Position numbers and translations under genes: made by a program. Shown one piece after another: positions 43,470 through 52,334 of a stretch of DNA of 64,000 bases (its first letter is position 1; every line of letters starts with the position of its first letter). The notes under the pieces are model-generated. The model was not told the origin of the DNA. It was given only the letters and a program-made list of their open reading frames with translations, and made no database searches. Origin of the DNA: Candidatus Villigracilis vicinus (lineage in GTDB: Bacteria; Chloroflexota; Anaerolineae; Anaerolineales; Villigracilaceae); assembly GCA_016721315.1 (NCBI GenBank), contig JADKIL010000007.1:174282-238281 (forward strand). The letters are read 5' to 3'.

Positions 43470-44303
43470 TTATGGTGTAGTGGTTGGCAATAAGGTCGTG
43501 GTCAGGTCTGGTGTCCCCGTCGGTGTGACAACCGGCGTAAGATTCTCCATCACCACAAAGCGCCCAACCACTTTCCATTCATAGCCCATGAAGATCTGCA
43601 CTTCGTATTGTCCTGCCTGCCAGCCGCCTAAAGGCGAGGTGCAAGAGGTATATCCGCCAATGCCGCCCGTTCCCCACTCGTCGCGCCAGGGCTCGGTTTC
43701 ATAACAGACCAATTCTCCATCGCGATACCAGAGTGCGGTCCATTGAACGCCAGGCAGGGTATTGTTGTAGTCGAAGCCGCCATAAAGCGTTTGGAGGGGC
43801 AGCTCAAAAACAGTTTTTGGGTCCACGGCATTGACGCCGTCAAACTCGGTTGAAAATTGAACCGCAGTGAAGATCGAGTCTGGGTTCGGAGTGACGGGTC
43901 CAGCAAAGAGCGCTTCAATGGCAACCGGCAGGAATGGGGTCGGCGTCAGGGTAGGTGTGTTGGAAACAAGCGGAGTCAAGGTTTGAGTAGGCGGCAATGT
44001 CAAGGTTGGGGTAAGCGTGATCGTTGGGGTAAGCGTAATGGTCGGCGTCAGCGAAGGTGTGGCAGACGGGGGGAAAACTTGATACATCACTTCTGCTCCG
44101 CCGCCCGGGAACCAAAAAGCCGCCGCGATCAGTACCCACGCCAAAATGACCAGCCTCCAAGCATTGGCATTGTATCGCTTGCGCAGACTGTAGAATGAGA
44201 TCTTGCGTGCTGCCTGCATACTGCGGATCGCTCCGCGAAGAGAAAAGAATGCCCCCAAAACTGCGAACAAGGCAAGAACGATGACACCGGTGCGAATATC
44301 CAT
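43470..44303 (-). CDS. membrane-anchored protein with TPT-repeat linker, unknown
   Basis: A 277-residue protein. It has an N-terminal membrane helix (~5-25), a basic stretch, a second helix (~48-66), and then an extracellular low-complexity linker of repeated T-P-T and T-L-T-P units (~82-125). The linker leads to a folded domain of ~130 residues with WTALWYRDGELVCYETEPW and GGYTSCTSPLGGW (two Cys), and a short second TPT tail at the end. Such Thr/Pro linkers are very common in Anaerolineae surface proteins. The ATG at 44303 is chosen because the longer frame would run through the promoter of the divergent IPK gene. The function is unknown. Confidence 0.75.
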   Translation of the reverse strand: MDIRTGVIVLALFAVLGAFFSLRGAIRSMQAARKISFYSLRKRYNANAWRLVILAWVLIAAAFWFPGGGAEVMYQVFPPSATPSLTPTITLTPTITLTPTLTLPPTQTLTPLVSNTPTLTPTPFLPVAIEALFAGPVTPNPDSIFTAVQFSTEFDGVNAVDPKTVFELPLQTLYGGFDYNNTLPGVQWTALWYRDGELVCYETEPWRDEWGTGGIGGYTSCTSPLGGWQAGQYEVQIFMGYEWKVVGRFVVMENLTPVVTPTGTPDLTTTLLPTTTP

Positions 44304-44421
44304 AATGAAATTATAGCATGTGGAGAGTCTGACCAATTTCAAGAATTGCCCAGAAAAACATGAAAACTTTTTGAACTCTTTTCTCGACACATTTTTAGGA
44401 TTATGTGTTAAAACATGCACC

Positions 44422-45222
44422 ATGACCAACGAACTCGTTCTCCTCAAACTGGGCGGATCGCTCATCACCGACAAAGACAAACCCTATACCCCAAGATTAG
44501 ATAAATTAAAAGAACTCGCCAGCGAGGTCAAAACGGCTCTGGACTCGAACCTAGGGCTGAACCTGATCCTTGGGCATGGCTCCGGCTCCTTCGGACACGT
44601 CGCCGCGAAGAAACATGGCACACGTGACGGTGTGCAAACGAAAGAACAATGGCTGGGCTTCACCGAAGTCCGTTTGCAGGCAGCGGAGTTGAACCGCTAT
44701 GTTGTGACTTCCCTCTTTGAAGCCGGAATTCCCGCCATGCCATTTCCGCCCTCTGCTTCGATCGTTTCAGATAAACGCAAAGTGACCCATCACAACGTGG
44801 AGACCATTCGCCGGGCATTGGAAGTTAACCTACTGCCGGTGGTGCAAGGTGATGTCGCTTTCGATGAAACGCTGGGCGGTACGATCCTCTCTACAGAAGA
44901 TGTCTTCACGTTTCTCGTGGACCAATTCCCGACCACACGGATCCTGCTGGCTGGCATTGAAGCCGGGGTATGGGCAGATTTCCCAGCGAGAACTCAGCTT
45001 GTGAAGCAGATCCAACTTGCAGATTATGAAGCGATGCGCGCAGGCATCAAAGGTTCGGCGAGTACCGATGTTACAGGTGGGATGAAAGCCAAGGTGGAGG
45101 AAATGCTATCCCTCATCCAAAAGCAAAATAAGTTGACCGTACAAATTTTTTCTGCAGAAGAACATGGATTCCTTACACGCGCCCTACAGGGCGAAAATGT
45201 AGGGACTTTATTGACCGCCTAA
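44422..45222 (+). CDS. isopentenyl phosphate kinase
   Basis: A 266-residue amino-acid-kinase-fold enzyme. LLKLGGSLITDKDKPYTPR at residues 6-24 and LILGHGSGSFGHVAAKKHG near 50-68 are diagnostic; the His in GSFGH is the catalytic residue that separates IPK from other family members. GIEAGVW near 180 and GSASTDVTGGMKAKVEEM near 210 follow. It phosphorylates isopentenyl phosphate to IPP, the last step of the alternative (decarboxylase-first) mevalonate route known in archaea and some Chloroflexota. It fits the carotenoid genes at the left end, though no other mevalonate gene is in the window. Confidence 0.92.
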   Translation: MTNELVLLKLGGSLITDKDKPYTPRLDKLKELASEVKTALDSNLGLNLILGHGSGSFGHVAAKKHGTRDGVQTKEQWLGFTEVRLQAAELNRYVVTSLFEAGIPAMPFPPSASIVSDKRKVTHHNVETIRRALEVNLLPVVQGDVAFDETLGGTILSTEDVFTFLVDQFPTTRILLAGIEAGVWADFPARTQLVKQIQLADYEAMRAGIKGSASTDVTGGMKAKVEEMLSLIQKQNKLTVQIFSAEEHGFLTRALQGENVGTLLTA

Positions 45223-45347
45223 ATCCTCAAAACAATACCAAGATGAAGGGTGGCGAGGCGAGTTTTACCCCCACTCATCCTTTGCTTTTAAATCGGTTGG
45301 GCACTAGTTACAAAAAAATGACGGTTTGCTCTTGCGTTTTTTTAAAT

Positions 45348-45376
45348 TTGTCTGATAATTGGGGAAGTAATAATTA
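45348..45376 (+). promoter_or_regulatory. fhs promoter with GTCTGA(C/T) operator over the -35 box
   Basis: TTGTCT (45348-45353) and TAATTA (45371-45376) are 17 bases apart. The -35 box is the first half of TTGTCTGATAA, one mismatch from the TTGTCTGACAA sites of the purine region. An AAA precedes it here and at ssnA. A bound repressor would block RNA polymerase. A TATAAT further on is an alternative -10. Confidence 0.5.
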
Positions 45377-45400
45377 TATATAATTTTCCAAGGAGACTCT

Positions 45401-47401
45401 ATGGCAACCAAAGGCAAGTCTGTCAAAAAGGGTGCGAAAGCTGCGCCCAAGAAAGTTGCAAAAAAAGTAGTCAAGAAAGCTGCACCAAAAGCCAGCAATG
45501 CTTTTCAGCCGACCAAATTGAAGCTGTTGCGCCCCGTCCCTTCAGATATTGATATCGCACAAGCGGGTAAGCTCAAACCGATCACACAGATCGCAGCGGA
45601 GCTCGGTGTGCGCGAGAATGAACTTGAGTTGTTCGGTCCGTACAAAGCCAAGATCAAACTTGAAATTTTGGAACGCCTTAAGAGTAAACCAAACGGCATT
45701 TATGTGGACGTGACCGCCATTACCCCCACCCCGCTTGGTGAAGGCAAGACCACAACTACTGTAGGTCTTTCGCAGGCGCTCGGCGCGCATCTCGGCAAGA
45801 AAGTCATCACTGCCATTCGTCAACCTTCAATGGGACCGACCTTCGGCATCAAGGGCGGCGCAGCTGGCGGCGGTTACTCGCAGATCATTCCGATGGAAGA
45901 TTTCAATCTCCATCTCACCGGCGACATTCACGCCATCACCGCTTCTCATAACCTCGTGGCTGCTGCGCTCGATACGCGTGTCATGCATGAGAAAGAGCAG
46001 GACGATGAAAAACTCTTCAATGCGCTTTGCCCCGCCAATAAAAAAGGTGAACGCAAATTCTCACCCACCATGTTGCGCCGCTTGAAGAAACTCGGAATCA
46101 AAAAGACCAATCCCAACGATTTGACCCCTGAAGAGCGCACCCGCTTTGCGCGCCTTGATATCGACGAGAAGACCATCACCTGGCGCCGTGTGGTAGACAT
46201 CAATGACCGCATGCTGCGTGAAGTGGAAGTGGGGCGCGGCAAGGATGAAGTCGGTCACGCTCACATGTCTGGCTACGACATTACCGTTGCTTCTGAGATC
46301 ATGGCTGTTCTGGCACTGACCACTGGCATCGAAGATATGCGCGAACGCTTCGGCAAAATGGTGGTTGCCACCAACAAGCAGGGCGAAGCCGTAACCGTGG
46401 AAGACCTCGGCGTGGCTGGCGCGGTGACCGTCCTCATGAAGGATGCGATCAAACCCAACCTGATGCAAACCCTCGAAGGCACTCCCGCCACCGTTCATGC
46501 AGGTCCATTCGCCAACATTGCGCATGGACAGTCCTCCATCATCGCAGATAAGATCGCGCTCAAACTGGTCGGCAAAGATGGTTTCGTGGTCACCGAATCC
46601 GGCTTCGGCGCGGATATCGGCATGGAGAAGTTCTTCAACATCAAATGCCGCTACTCAGGCTTGATCCCTCAGGTGGTGGTGATGGTTGCCACTGTCCGCG
46701 CACTGAAGATGCATGGCGGCGGTCCAAAAGTAGTGGCTGGCAAACCCCTTGCCCCCGAGTATGTGGAAGAGAATCTCGACCTGCTCAAGGCGGGTCTCGC
46801 CAACCTCGAACGCCATATTCAGAACGCTCTTAAATTCGGTGTGAACGTAGTGGTGGCGGTCAACTCCTTTGCCAACGATACTCCTGCCGAAGTTGAACTC
46901 ATCCGCAAGGCTGCGCTTGAATTTGGTGCAATGGATGCAGTCGTCTCGACCCACTGGGCAGATGGCGGCAAAGGCGCCAAGGCGCTGGCAGAAGCAGTCG
47001 TGAAAGCAGCCAAAAAGCCCAGCAAGTTCCAGTTCCTGTACCCGCTGGAAAACTCGATCAAGAGCAAGATCGAAACCATCGCAAAAGAGGTTTATCGTGC
47101 TGATGGCGTGGATTACTCCCCTGAAGCCGAGGAACAGATCGAACGCTATACCCGCCTTGGTTTCGACAAACTGCCGATCTGCATGGCGAAGACCCATCTT
47201 TCCTTCACCACAGATGCGACCAAGAAGGGTGCCCCCACCGGATTCCGCATTAGTGTGCGCGAGATCCGCGCCAGCGTGGGTGCCGGTTTCCTGTACCCCA
47301 TCCTTGGTGATATGCGCACCATGCCCGGTCTACCCACCCGCCCATCATTCTATGATATAGACCTTGACCTTGAAACCGGCAAGGTTCTCGGCTTGTTCTA
47401 A
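45401..47401 (+). CDS. fhs: formate-tetrahydrofolate ligase, long form with lysine-rich N-terminal tail
   Basis: 666 residues against ~555 in clostridia. Residues 1-31 carry twelve Lys among Ala, Val and Pro (KKGAKAAPKKVAKKVVKK), a histone-H1-like tail. The catalytic part starts near residue 38 with the P-loop TPLGEGKTTTTVG near 108-120, RQPSMGPTFGIKGGAAGGGYSQ and LTGDIHAITASHNL. Residues ~190-285 contain a longer segment (LCPANKKGERKF, RLKKLGIKK, FARLDIDEKTITWRRV) that resembles eukaryotic C1-THF synthase. It makes 10-formyl-THF from formate, ATP and THF. It is a single gene between its promoter and a bidirectional terminator, with ribosome site AAGGAG. Confidence 0.95.
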   Translation: MATKGKSVKKGAKAAPKKVAKKVVKKAAPKASNAFQPTKLKLLRPVPSDIDIAQAGKLKPITQIAAELGVRENELELFGPYKAKIKLEILERLKSKPNGIYVDVTAITPTPLGEGKTTTTVGLSQALGAHLGKKVITAIRQPSMGPTFGIKGGAAGGGYSQIIPMEDFNLHLTGDIHAITASHNLVAAALDTRVMHEKEQDDEKLFNALCPANKKGERKFSPTMLRRLKKLGIKKTNPNDLTPEERTRFARLDIDEKTITWRRVVDINDRMLREVEVGRGKDEVGHAHMSGYDITVASEIMAVLALTTGIEDMRERFGKMVVATNKQGEAVTVEDLGVAGAVTVLMKDAIKPNLMQTLEGTPATVHAGPFANIAHGQSSIIADKIALKLVGKDGFVVTESGFGADIGMEKFFNIKCRYSGLIPQVVVMVATVRALKMHGGGPKVVAGKPLAPEYVEENLDLLKAGLANLERHIQNALKFGVNVVVAVNSFANDTPAEVELIRKAALEFGAMDAVVSTHWADGGKGAKALAEAVVKAAKKPSKFQFLYPLENSIKSKIETIAKEVYRADGVDYSPEAEEQIERYTRLGFDKLPICMAKTHLSFTTDATKKGAPTGFRISVREIRASVGAGFLYPILGDMRTMPGLPTRPSFYDIDLDLETGKVLGLF

Positions 47402-47416
47402 CGTCTTTCGTAATAC

Positions 47417-47450
47417 AAAAATCCCCCGCTGAACAAGCGGGGGATTTTTT
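47417..47450. terminator. bidirectional terminator between fhs and the FGE-type lipoprotein gene
   Basis: AAAAATCCCCCGCT and AGCGGGGGATTTTT are exact inverted arms around GAACA. T-runs follow on both strands, and it lies between two convergent stops. Confidence 0.92.
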
Positions 47451-47460
47451 GAATTAGTAT

Positions 47461-49194
47461 CTAAGGCTTTGGGTTATAAACGCAGGAACAAACTCCGTCA
47501 AAGGTGTATGGATAATCACAAGAAATCGACTGACAGCTAGTATTGCCGCCGCCATCTTCCCCTGGCACTTTGGTGGGAGGTAGTTCACAACTTATATAAG
47601 AGACCGTGATATCAACGCAAGAAGTGGTATTGATCACCAATGGCGTACAGAACCCTTGTTCATTCATAAACTCATTAGGACCGCACCCTGGGTAACTTCC
47701 TCCAGATGGAGCAACACAGCATTGTGCCTGCGGATCGTATGTAAACCCAGCCGCACAAGTTGGGGTTCCTGGAATCATCTCTCCAACACAGGCAGCAATA
47801 GACGGATCATAGTAAGTGCCAAGCGGGCAATGCTCACCATCCTTCGGTCCTTGATATGAACACACGGTACCGTCGCCGCCTTTATCACCGCCACCGCCTC
47901 CGCCATTGCTCCCGCCTGGCGTCCAACCTGGAGGACAACCACCGACTGAGTCCAAGCCCGCTACCCCCCAGCTGCACGAACCATCTGCATTTGCCGTATA
48001 CCCGGCAGGGCAGTTGATCTCATTTACCGAAGGTGCGCTTGTGCATTCACCACAGATGTTCATAGTCTTTTCGGTTTTACCAGGTCCACAGGTAAAAAGC
48101 TCGGTTCCATCGGTAACACCGCCATAATTACAAAAAGAACTCTGATCGACAGATGTCAATACGCCCGATGTAACAAAAATATTTGAATACGAATTCCCAT
48201 TTGCACAGAAGGCATTGCCTTGTTCAAATTCAGGCGGAGCGCAGCTACCCGAATTTGATGCCGAACCGTCTGCGCCGGATGGTTTGATTCCGACCGCGCT
48301 GACCTGACAATAAGGCGTCTGGATCGCTGGGTCTTGAACCACACAACGGAACCCCAGGTCTTCACGGAATTTCTCAGGCTCCATATACAAACGGCGGGCA
48401 AGCTTTACATCTGCAGCAAAAGAATAGTAACTGCTCGAACGGAAACTGCGGGTTGTTCCACTTGCGGCTCCAGCAGGATCTGAGGGCGGCGAAACCGGGT
48501 AATAGGCAGGGTCATACCAATCCAATACCCACTCGAAGACATTCCCTGCCATATCGAACATCTTGTAATAAGACTGCCCGTCGGCATATTGGCGAACCTC
48601 GATCGGATGCCCGACGCAGTTCTCAAAATTCAAAAGGTCACAAGAAGGATTGGTATCGCCCCATGGATATATCCGGCTTTCTGGTCCACGAGCAGCTTTT
48701 TCCCATTGGGCTTCAGTGGGCAATGTTCCTTGAATCCATGAACAATAAGTTGAAGCCTGATCCCAGCTGACCCCTGTTACGGGTACATCCACCTGGGTAG
48801 CTTCGCTGATAGCAAGCGCCCGCCTGTCATCCATCGGCGGTGAACATTGCCCACTCGCAACACACAAAGCGTACTGGCGATTGGTGACTTCACTTTGCTG
48901 GATCCAATACGGGCTTAACTGAACCGTATGTAAGGGATTATCGGCCCCGCCTGTTTCTCCCATTCCAAATGACCCTTCGGGGATAAAAACCAGTGTGCTG
49001 CCATCCACCCAGGGCATGGTTGCCCCTTCAACTGGTCCATTAATAGAGACAGAAAGCACAGCAGGATCATCGGTCGACACGGGCACAGCACCGGATTCCA
49101 CATTGGCGGAGTTGCCGCCTCCCAAACTGCAGGCTGAAACCAGGACTGCCAACAGCGCCAAACTAGCAACGACCTTTCCAATCAAACTTTTCAT
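47461..49194 (-). CDS. FGE-sulfatase (SUMF1-like) domain lipoprotein with Cys-rich C-terminal region
   Basis: A 577-residue lipoprotein. MKSLIGKVVASLALLAVLVSAC is the signal peptide with lipobox VSAC. Residues ~60-300 are an FGE domain: LVFIPEGSFGMGETGGADNPLHTV, WIQQSEVTNRQYALCV, VTGVSWDQASTYCSWIQG, EAQWEKAARGPESRIYPWG, DMAGNVFEWVLDWY, then GFRCVV. From ~305 a Cys- and Gly-rich region of about 270 residues repeats Cys-x-Pro-Gly-Tyr/Thr-type units, perhaps EGF-like or adhesive. True formylglycine oxidases need a Cys pair late in the domain; I could not confirm it, so a non-enzymatic binding role is possible. The start at 49194 avoids 25 residues without signal character. Confidence 0.85.
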   Translation of the reverse strand: MKSLIGKVVASLALLAVLVSACSLGGGNSANVESGAVPVSTDDPAVLSVSINGPVEGATMPWVDGSTLVFIPEGSFGMGETGGADNPLHTVQLSPYWIQQSEVTNRQYALCVASGQCSPPMDDRRALAISEATQVDVPVTGVSWDQASTYCSWIQGTLPTEAQWEKAARGPESRIYPWGDTNPSCDLLNFENCVGHPIEVRQYADGQSYYKMFDMAGNVFEWVLDWYDPAYYPVSPPSDPAGAASGTTRSFRSSSYYSFAADVKLARRLYMEPEKFREDLGFRCVVQDPAIQTPYCQVSAVGIKPSGADGSASNSGSCAPPEFEQGNAFCANGNSYSNIFVTSGVLTSVDQSSFCNYGGVTDGTELFTCGPGKTEKTMNICGECTSAPSVNEINCPAGYTANADGSCSWGVAGLDSVGGCPPGWTPGGSNGGGGGGDKGGDGTVCSYQGPKDGEHCPLGTYYDPSIAACVGEMIPGTPTCAAGFTYDPQAQCCVAPSGGSYPGCGPNEFMNEQGFCTPLVINTTSCVDITVSYISCELPPTKVPGEDGGGNTSCQSISCDYPYTFDGVCSCVYNPKP

Positions 49195-49369
49195 AAAGAT
49201 ACTTTCTCCTTTGGGTGAAATTGCAATTATGAAAACTGTAGCGAAGTATTGCGCATTTATATCACCCAATGGTATAAAAGCGTGCTTGCAACAAGATTAA
49301 AATTTGAATAATAACTCATCCATCAGTACCCATAGGCTATGGAGAAATAAATATCTTTGGCTATAATCG

Positions 49370-50752
49370 ATGACTATGAACAGTGACTCCCTGACCTTAT
49401 CTGAACAAAAAGAATTGATCAAAAGCAATGAGATCAGCGCTGCTGACCTTGCCGCTGCTTGTTACCGTCAGATCGAGCGCCTCAACCCGACGCTGAATGC
49501 CTTCATCACGGTCATTCCACAAGGAACAGAGGAAGTGGCAAACAATCACCATGCTCCTCTCCTTCAAGGGATCCCCGTTGCTGTCAAAGACCTGTATAAC
49601 ACCAAGGGCATCCGCACCACAGGAGGGACCAAGTTCTTTGCCGATTACGTCCCCAGCGAAGATGCTTTTGTAGTAGAAAAGATCAAGAATGCCGGCGCGA
49701 AAATCATTGGCAAGACCAATACACATGAGATCGCACTCGGCGTCACCAACAACAATCCACATTTTGGGGCTTGCCTTAATCCATGGGATACCACCCGCAT
49801 CCCCGGCGGTTCCTCCGGTGGAAGTGCGGTAGCGGTCGCCACCGGAATGGCACTCGCCGCCATTGGCACGGACACTGGCGGCTCGATCCGCATTCCAGCT
49901 GCTTTGTGTGGTGTGGTAGGACTTAAACCCACATACGGACGAATCAGTTTGAGGGGTGTCCTGCCGCTTTCGTGGAACCTCGACCATGCCGGACCGATCA
50001 CAAAACGAGTCGAAGACGCCGCCTTGATGCTGCAAGTCATGGGCGGATACGACAGCGAAGACCCCGCTTCATTCAAGACATTGCCCGGCGATTTTTCCAG
50101 CCACATGCGCGACTCGATCCGTGATCGAAAGGTGGCGTTTGCAGTCGGTTCCTTTGTGGAAGAAGTCACCAGCCCAGACATTCTGCATGCCGTCCGCAAA
50201 GCAGCGGATGTACTGGCAGAACAAGGCGCGATCATCGAAGAAGTCAACATGGACTTCTTGCGCGAGGGTGCGCTTGCCAATTCTTTGATGACTCAAGCAG
50301 ATGGCGCAGCCTTCCATCGTGAGCGGCTTCAGGAACATCCCGATTGGTTTGGTGCGGATGTTCGTCAGCGGCTGGAAACAGGAGCAGGATTCACTTCCAG
50401 CGAGTATGCGTTGGCGCGGCGCACGCAGGTTGAGGTCCGCAGACGATGCGATCTTCTTTTCGAAGAATATGATGTTCTCATCCTGCCTTCCACCCCAATT
50501 GCCGCTCCTGTACTCAAAGGCGAAAATGCAGTGGAACGTGCTCGACTATTGACGCGCCTCACGGCACCATTCAACCTGACCGGACTGCCCGCGATTTCCA
50601 TCCCCTGCGGCTTCACCTCCGAGGGTCTGCCGATCGGCTTGCAGATCGTCTCGCGCGCCTGGAATGAATCTGGTGTCCTGCGTATTGGCTACTCGTATCA
50701 AGAAGCGACCGACTGGCACAAAATGAAGCCTTCCATCCTCGTGACGCAGTGA
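49370..50752 (+). CDS. amidase (amidase signature family)
   Basis: A 460-residue amidase. The Ser-cisSer-Lys triad is visible: Lys in GIPVAVKDLYNTKG near residue 71, then GGSSGGSAVAVATGMALAAIGTDTGGSIR near 144-172 with both catalytic Ser. The late RLTAPFNLTGLPAISIPCGF matches the family. It is related to GatA, but gatB and gatC are not adjacent and the C-terminus is short, so a general amide hydrolase (for example an ureido or acyl amide) is likelier. The ATG at 49370 or two codons later are both possible. It is followed by an unrelated membrane protein 34 bases on. Confidence 0.88.
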   Translation: MTMNSDSLTLSEQKELIKSNEISAADLAAACYRQIERLNPTLNAFITVIPQGTEEVANNHHAPLLQGIPVAVKDLYNTKGIRTTGGTKFFADYVPSEDAFVVEKIKNAGAKIIGKTNTHEIALGVTNNNPHFGACLNPWDTTRIPGGSSGGSAVAVATGMALAAIGTDTGGSIRIPAALCGVVGLKPTYGRISLRGVLPLSWNLDHAGPITKRVEDAALMLQVMGGYDSEDPASFKTLPGDFSSHMRDSIRDRKVAFAVGSFVEEVTSPDILHAVRKAADVLAEQGAIIEEVNMDFLREGALANSLMTQADGAAFHRERLQEHPDWFGADVRQRLETGAGFTSSEYALARRTQVEVRRRCDLLFEEYDVLILPSTPIAAPVLKGENAVERARLLTRLTAPFNLTGLPAISIPCGFTSEGLPIGLQIVSRAWNESGVLRIGYSYQEATDWHKMKPSILVTQ

Positions 50753-50786
50753 CCCGTAATTTTTCACCATCTGTTATTATCAGAAA

Positions 50787-52328
50787 ATGAATTTGAAACG
50801 AGATTGGGTATTACCATGGGCAGCGTTCCGTCTGCCTTTGTTTGCGCTGGTCGCATATCTTTTTCGATACCAATTGGTTGGGTTTTACGAAAGCACGTTC
50901 GGTTTTTTAGGGCGGATGGATTTCATTGTATTCACCATTAGTACACTCTCAACGCGTCTGCTTCTATACTTTATCTTGATCCTCGGGCTGGGGTTGGGGT
51001 TTTGGCTGGTCAAAAAACTGGTCTTCCTCTCCAATACAGTAAGGTATCTCATCTCTCTTGCAGGGGCGTTTTTGGTCATTTACATATCCTACACTTATCT
51101 CTTCCAGATGACAGATGCGTTTGCAAGGACAACTGCGGTAACTGCGCTTCTCGCCCTGAATACCCTCCCACAGGAATGGCTTGCAAAGGGACTTGCATCA
51201 GGCAGATGGGTCGACCTAATTTTTATGGCTGGTGTTGGTGTGGTGGAAGCGTTCATTCCCCAATCGTATATTCTTTGGTTGATGGAAAAAGGTCGAGTGG
51301 GAAATACCGCCAGAAAATGGGCGTGGTTGAGTGGAGTGACCGTTGCATCTCTATTTTGGATCTTTCTATTTGTCCCCTATGACAACCCGAGAGTCTTTAG
51401 TCTTGCTGAAAAAATACATGCCGACCCCTCAGTCGAAAAGTTTGCCACGGGAATTTACAACTGGGTCGAGTTAAACCCAGACTATGACTTACTCTACGTT
51501 GTTGGGCGCGGAACCAACTTCATGCTGGCGTTCGATACAAATCATCTCGAGCAGCCTCCGCTCAGGTCTCGCGAAGACATTGGTAAGACTCAGAGTTTTG
51601 CTTTTAACCCGGTGCTTCAAGAACTGTACGTATATAAAGCCGAAACACGCGAATTGGTCTATTTGAATGCCCTGACCTTGGAAACACTCAGGTATGTGCC
51701 TGTACCAGACCTTTCGCCAGGAGATGTATGGATCCAGTGGCAGGCACGCGACGACACCATCGTACTCTCTTCCGAAGCAGATGCAGAGATCGGCACACCG
51801 GTCTATGTATTCGAACGTGAAAGTGGCAAGATCATTGCCAGTATGCCTTTCCCGATCATCCCAACTGCATACTTGATATTTCACCCTGAAAAGCCATTGA
51901 TGTATTTCAATTCCTTTCGCGATCCATATTTTGCGGTTTGGGATATGACAGACTACAAAATCACGAAACAGGTAGAAATTAGCCCGCGGACAGATCGTAT
52001 GGTCTTTTCTGCAAAAGATAACGAAGTCTGGATAGCCTCGCCGTTGGATGGCGCGATCCTTCGGTACAACGCAGATACGCTTGAAGCTACAGGAAGAATT
52101 AAAGCGAGCCTGGGGGATCGAACCTTGACACTCGACACAACAAGAAACCTGTTGCTCACTGGGAATTTCATGAACAACAGGCTTGTCGTGATCAATCTGA
52201 CCACAAATAAACCAATTTCAAGTTTTTACCTGGGACCCTGGATCCGCACCATCGCATTGGATACAGAAAAAGGATTGGCTTACGTATCCACGGTGCGGGG
52301 CATGTTCAGGGTTACTTACACCAAATAA
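50787..52328 (+). CDS. membrane protein with C-terminal beta-propeller-like domain
   Basis: A 513-residue protein. Residues 1-205 contain about six hydrophobic helices (LPLFALVAYLFRYQLVGFY, LYFILILGLGLGFWLV, YLISLAGAFLVIYISYTYLF and others). From ~215 to the end the sequence turns into repeats of the YVTN/NHL type: YDLLYVVGRGTNFMLAFD, NPVLQELYVYKAETREL, HPEKPLMYFNSF, DNEVWIASPLDGAILRYN, TTRNLLLTGNFMNNRLVVINL. A propeller blade set facing the outside is likely. The function is not recognised; a sensor or surface scaffold is possible. Confidence 0.7.
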   Translation: MNLKRDWVLPWAAFRLPLFALVAYLFRYQLVGFYESTFGFLGRMDFIVFTISTLSTRLLLYFILILGLGLGFWLVKKLVFLSNTVRYLISLAGAFLVIYISYTYLFQMTDAFARTTAVTALLALNTLPQEWLAKGLASGRWVDLIFMAGVGVVEAFIPQSYILWLMEKGRVGNTARKWAWLSGVTVASLFWIFLFVPYDNPRVFSLAEKIHADPSVEKFATGIYNWVELNPDYDLLYVVGRGTNFMLAFDTNHLEQPPLRSREDIGKTQSFAFNPVLQELYVYKAETRELVYLNALTLETLRYVPVPDLSPGDVWIQWQARDDTIVLSSEADAEIGTPVYVFERESGKIIASMPFPIIPTAYLIFHPEKPLMYFNSFRDPYFAVWDMTDYKITKQVEISPRTDRMVFSAKDNEVWIASPLDGAILRYNADTLEATGRIKASLGDRTLTLDTTRNLLLTGNFMNNRLVVINLTTNKPISSFYLGPWIRTIALDTEKGLAYVSTVRGMFRVTYTK

Positions 52329-52334
52329 CAGACG

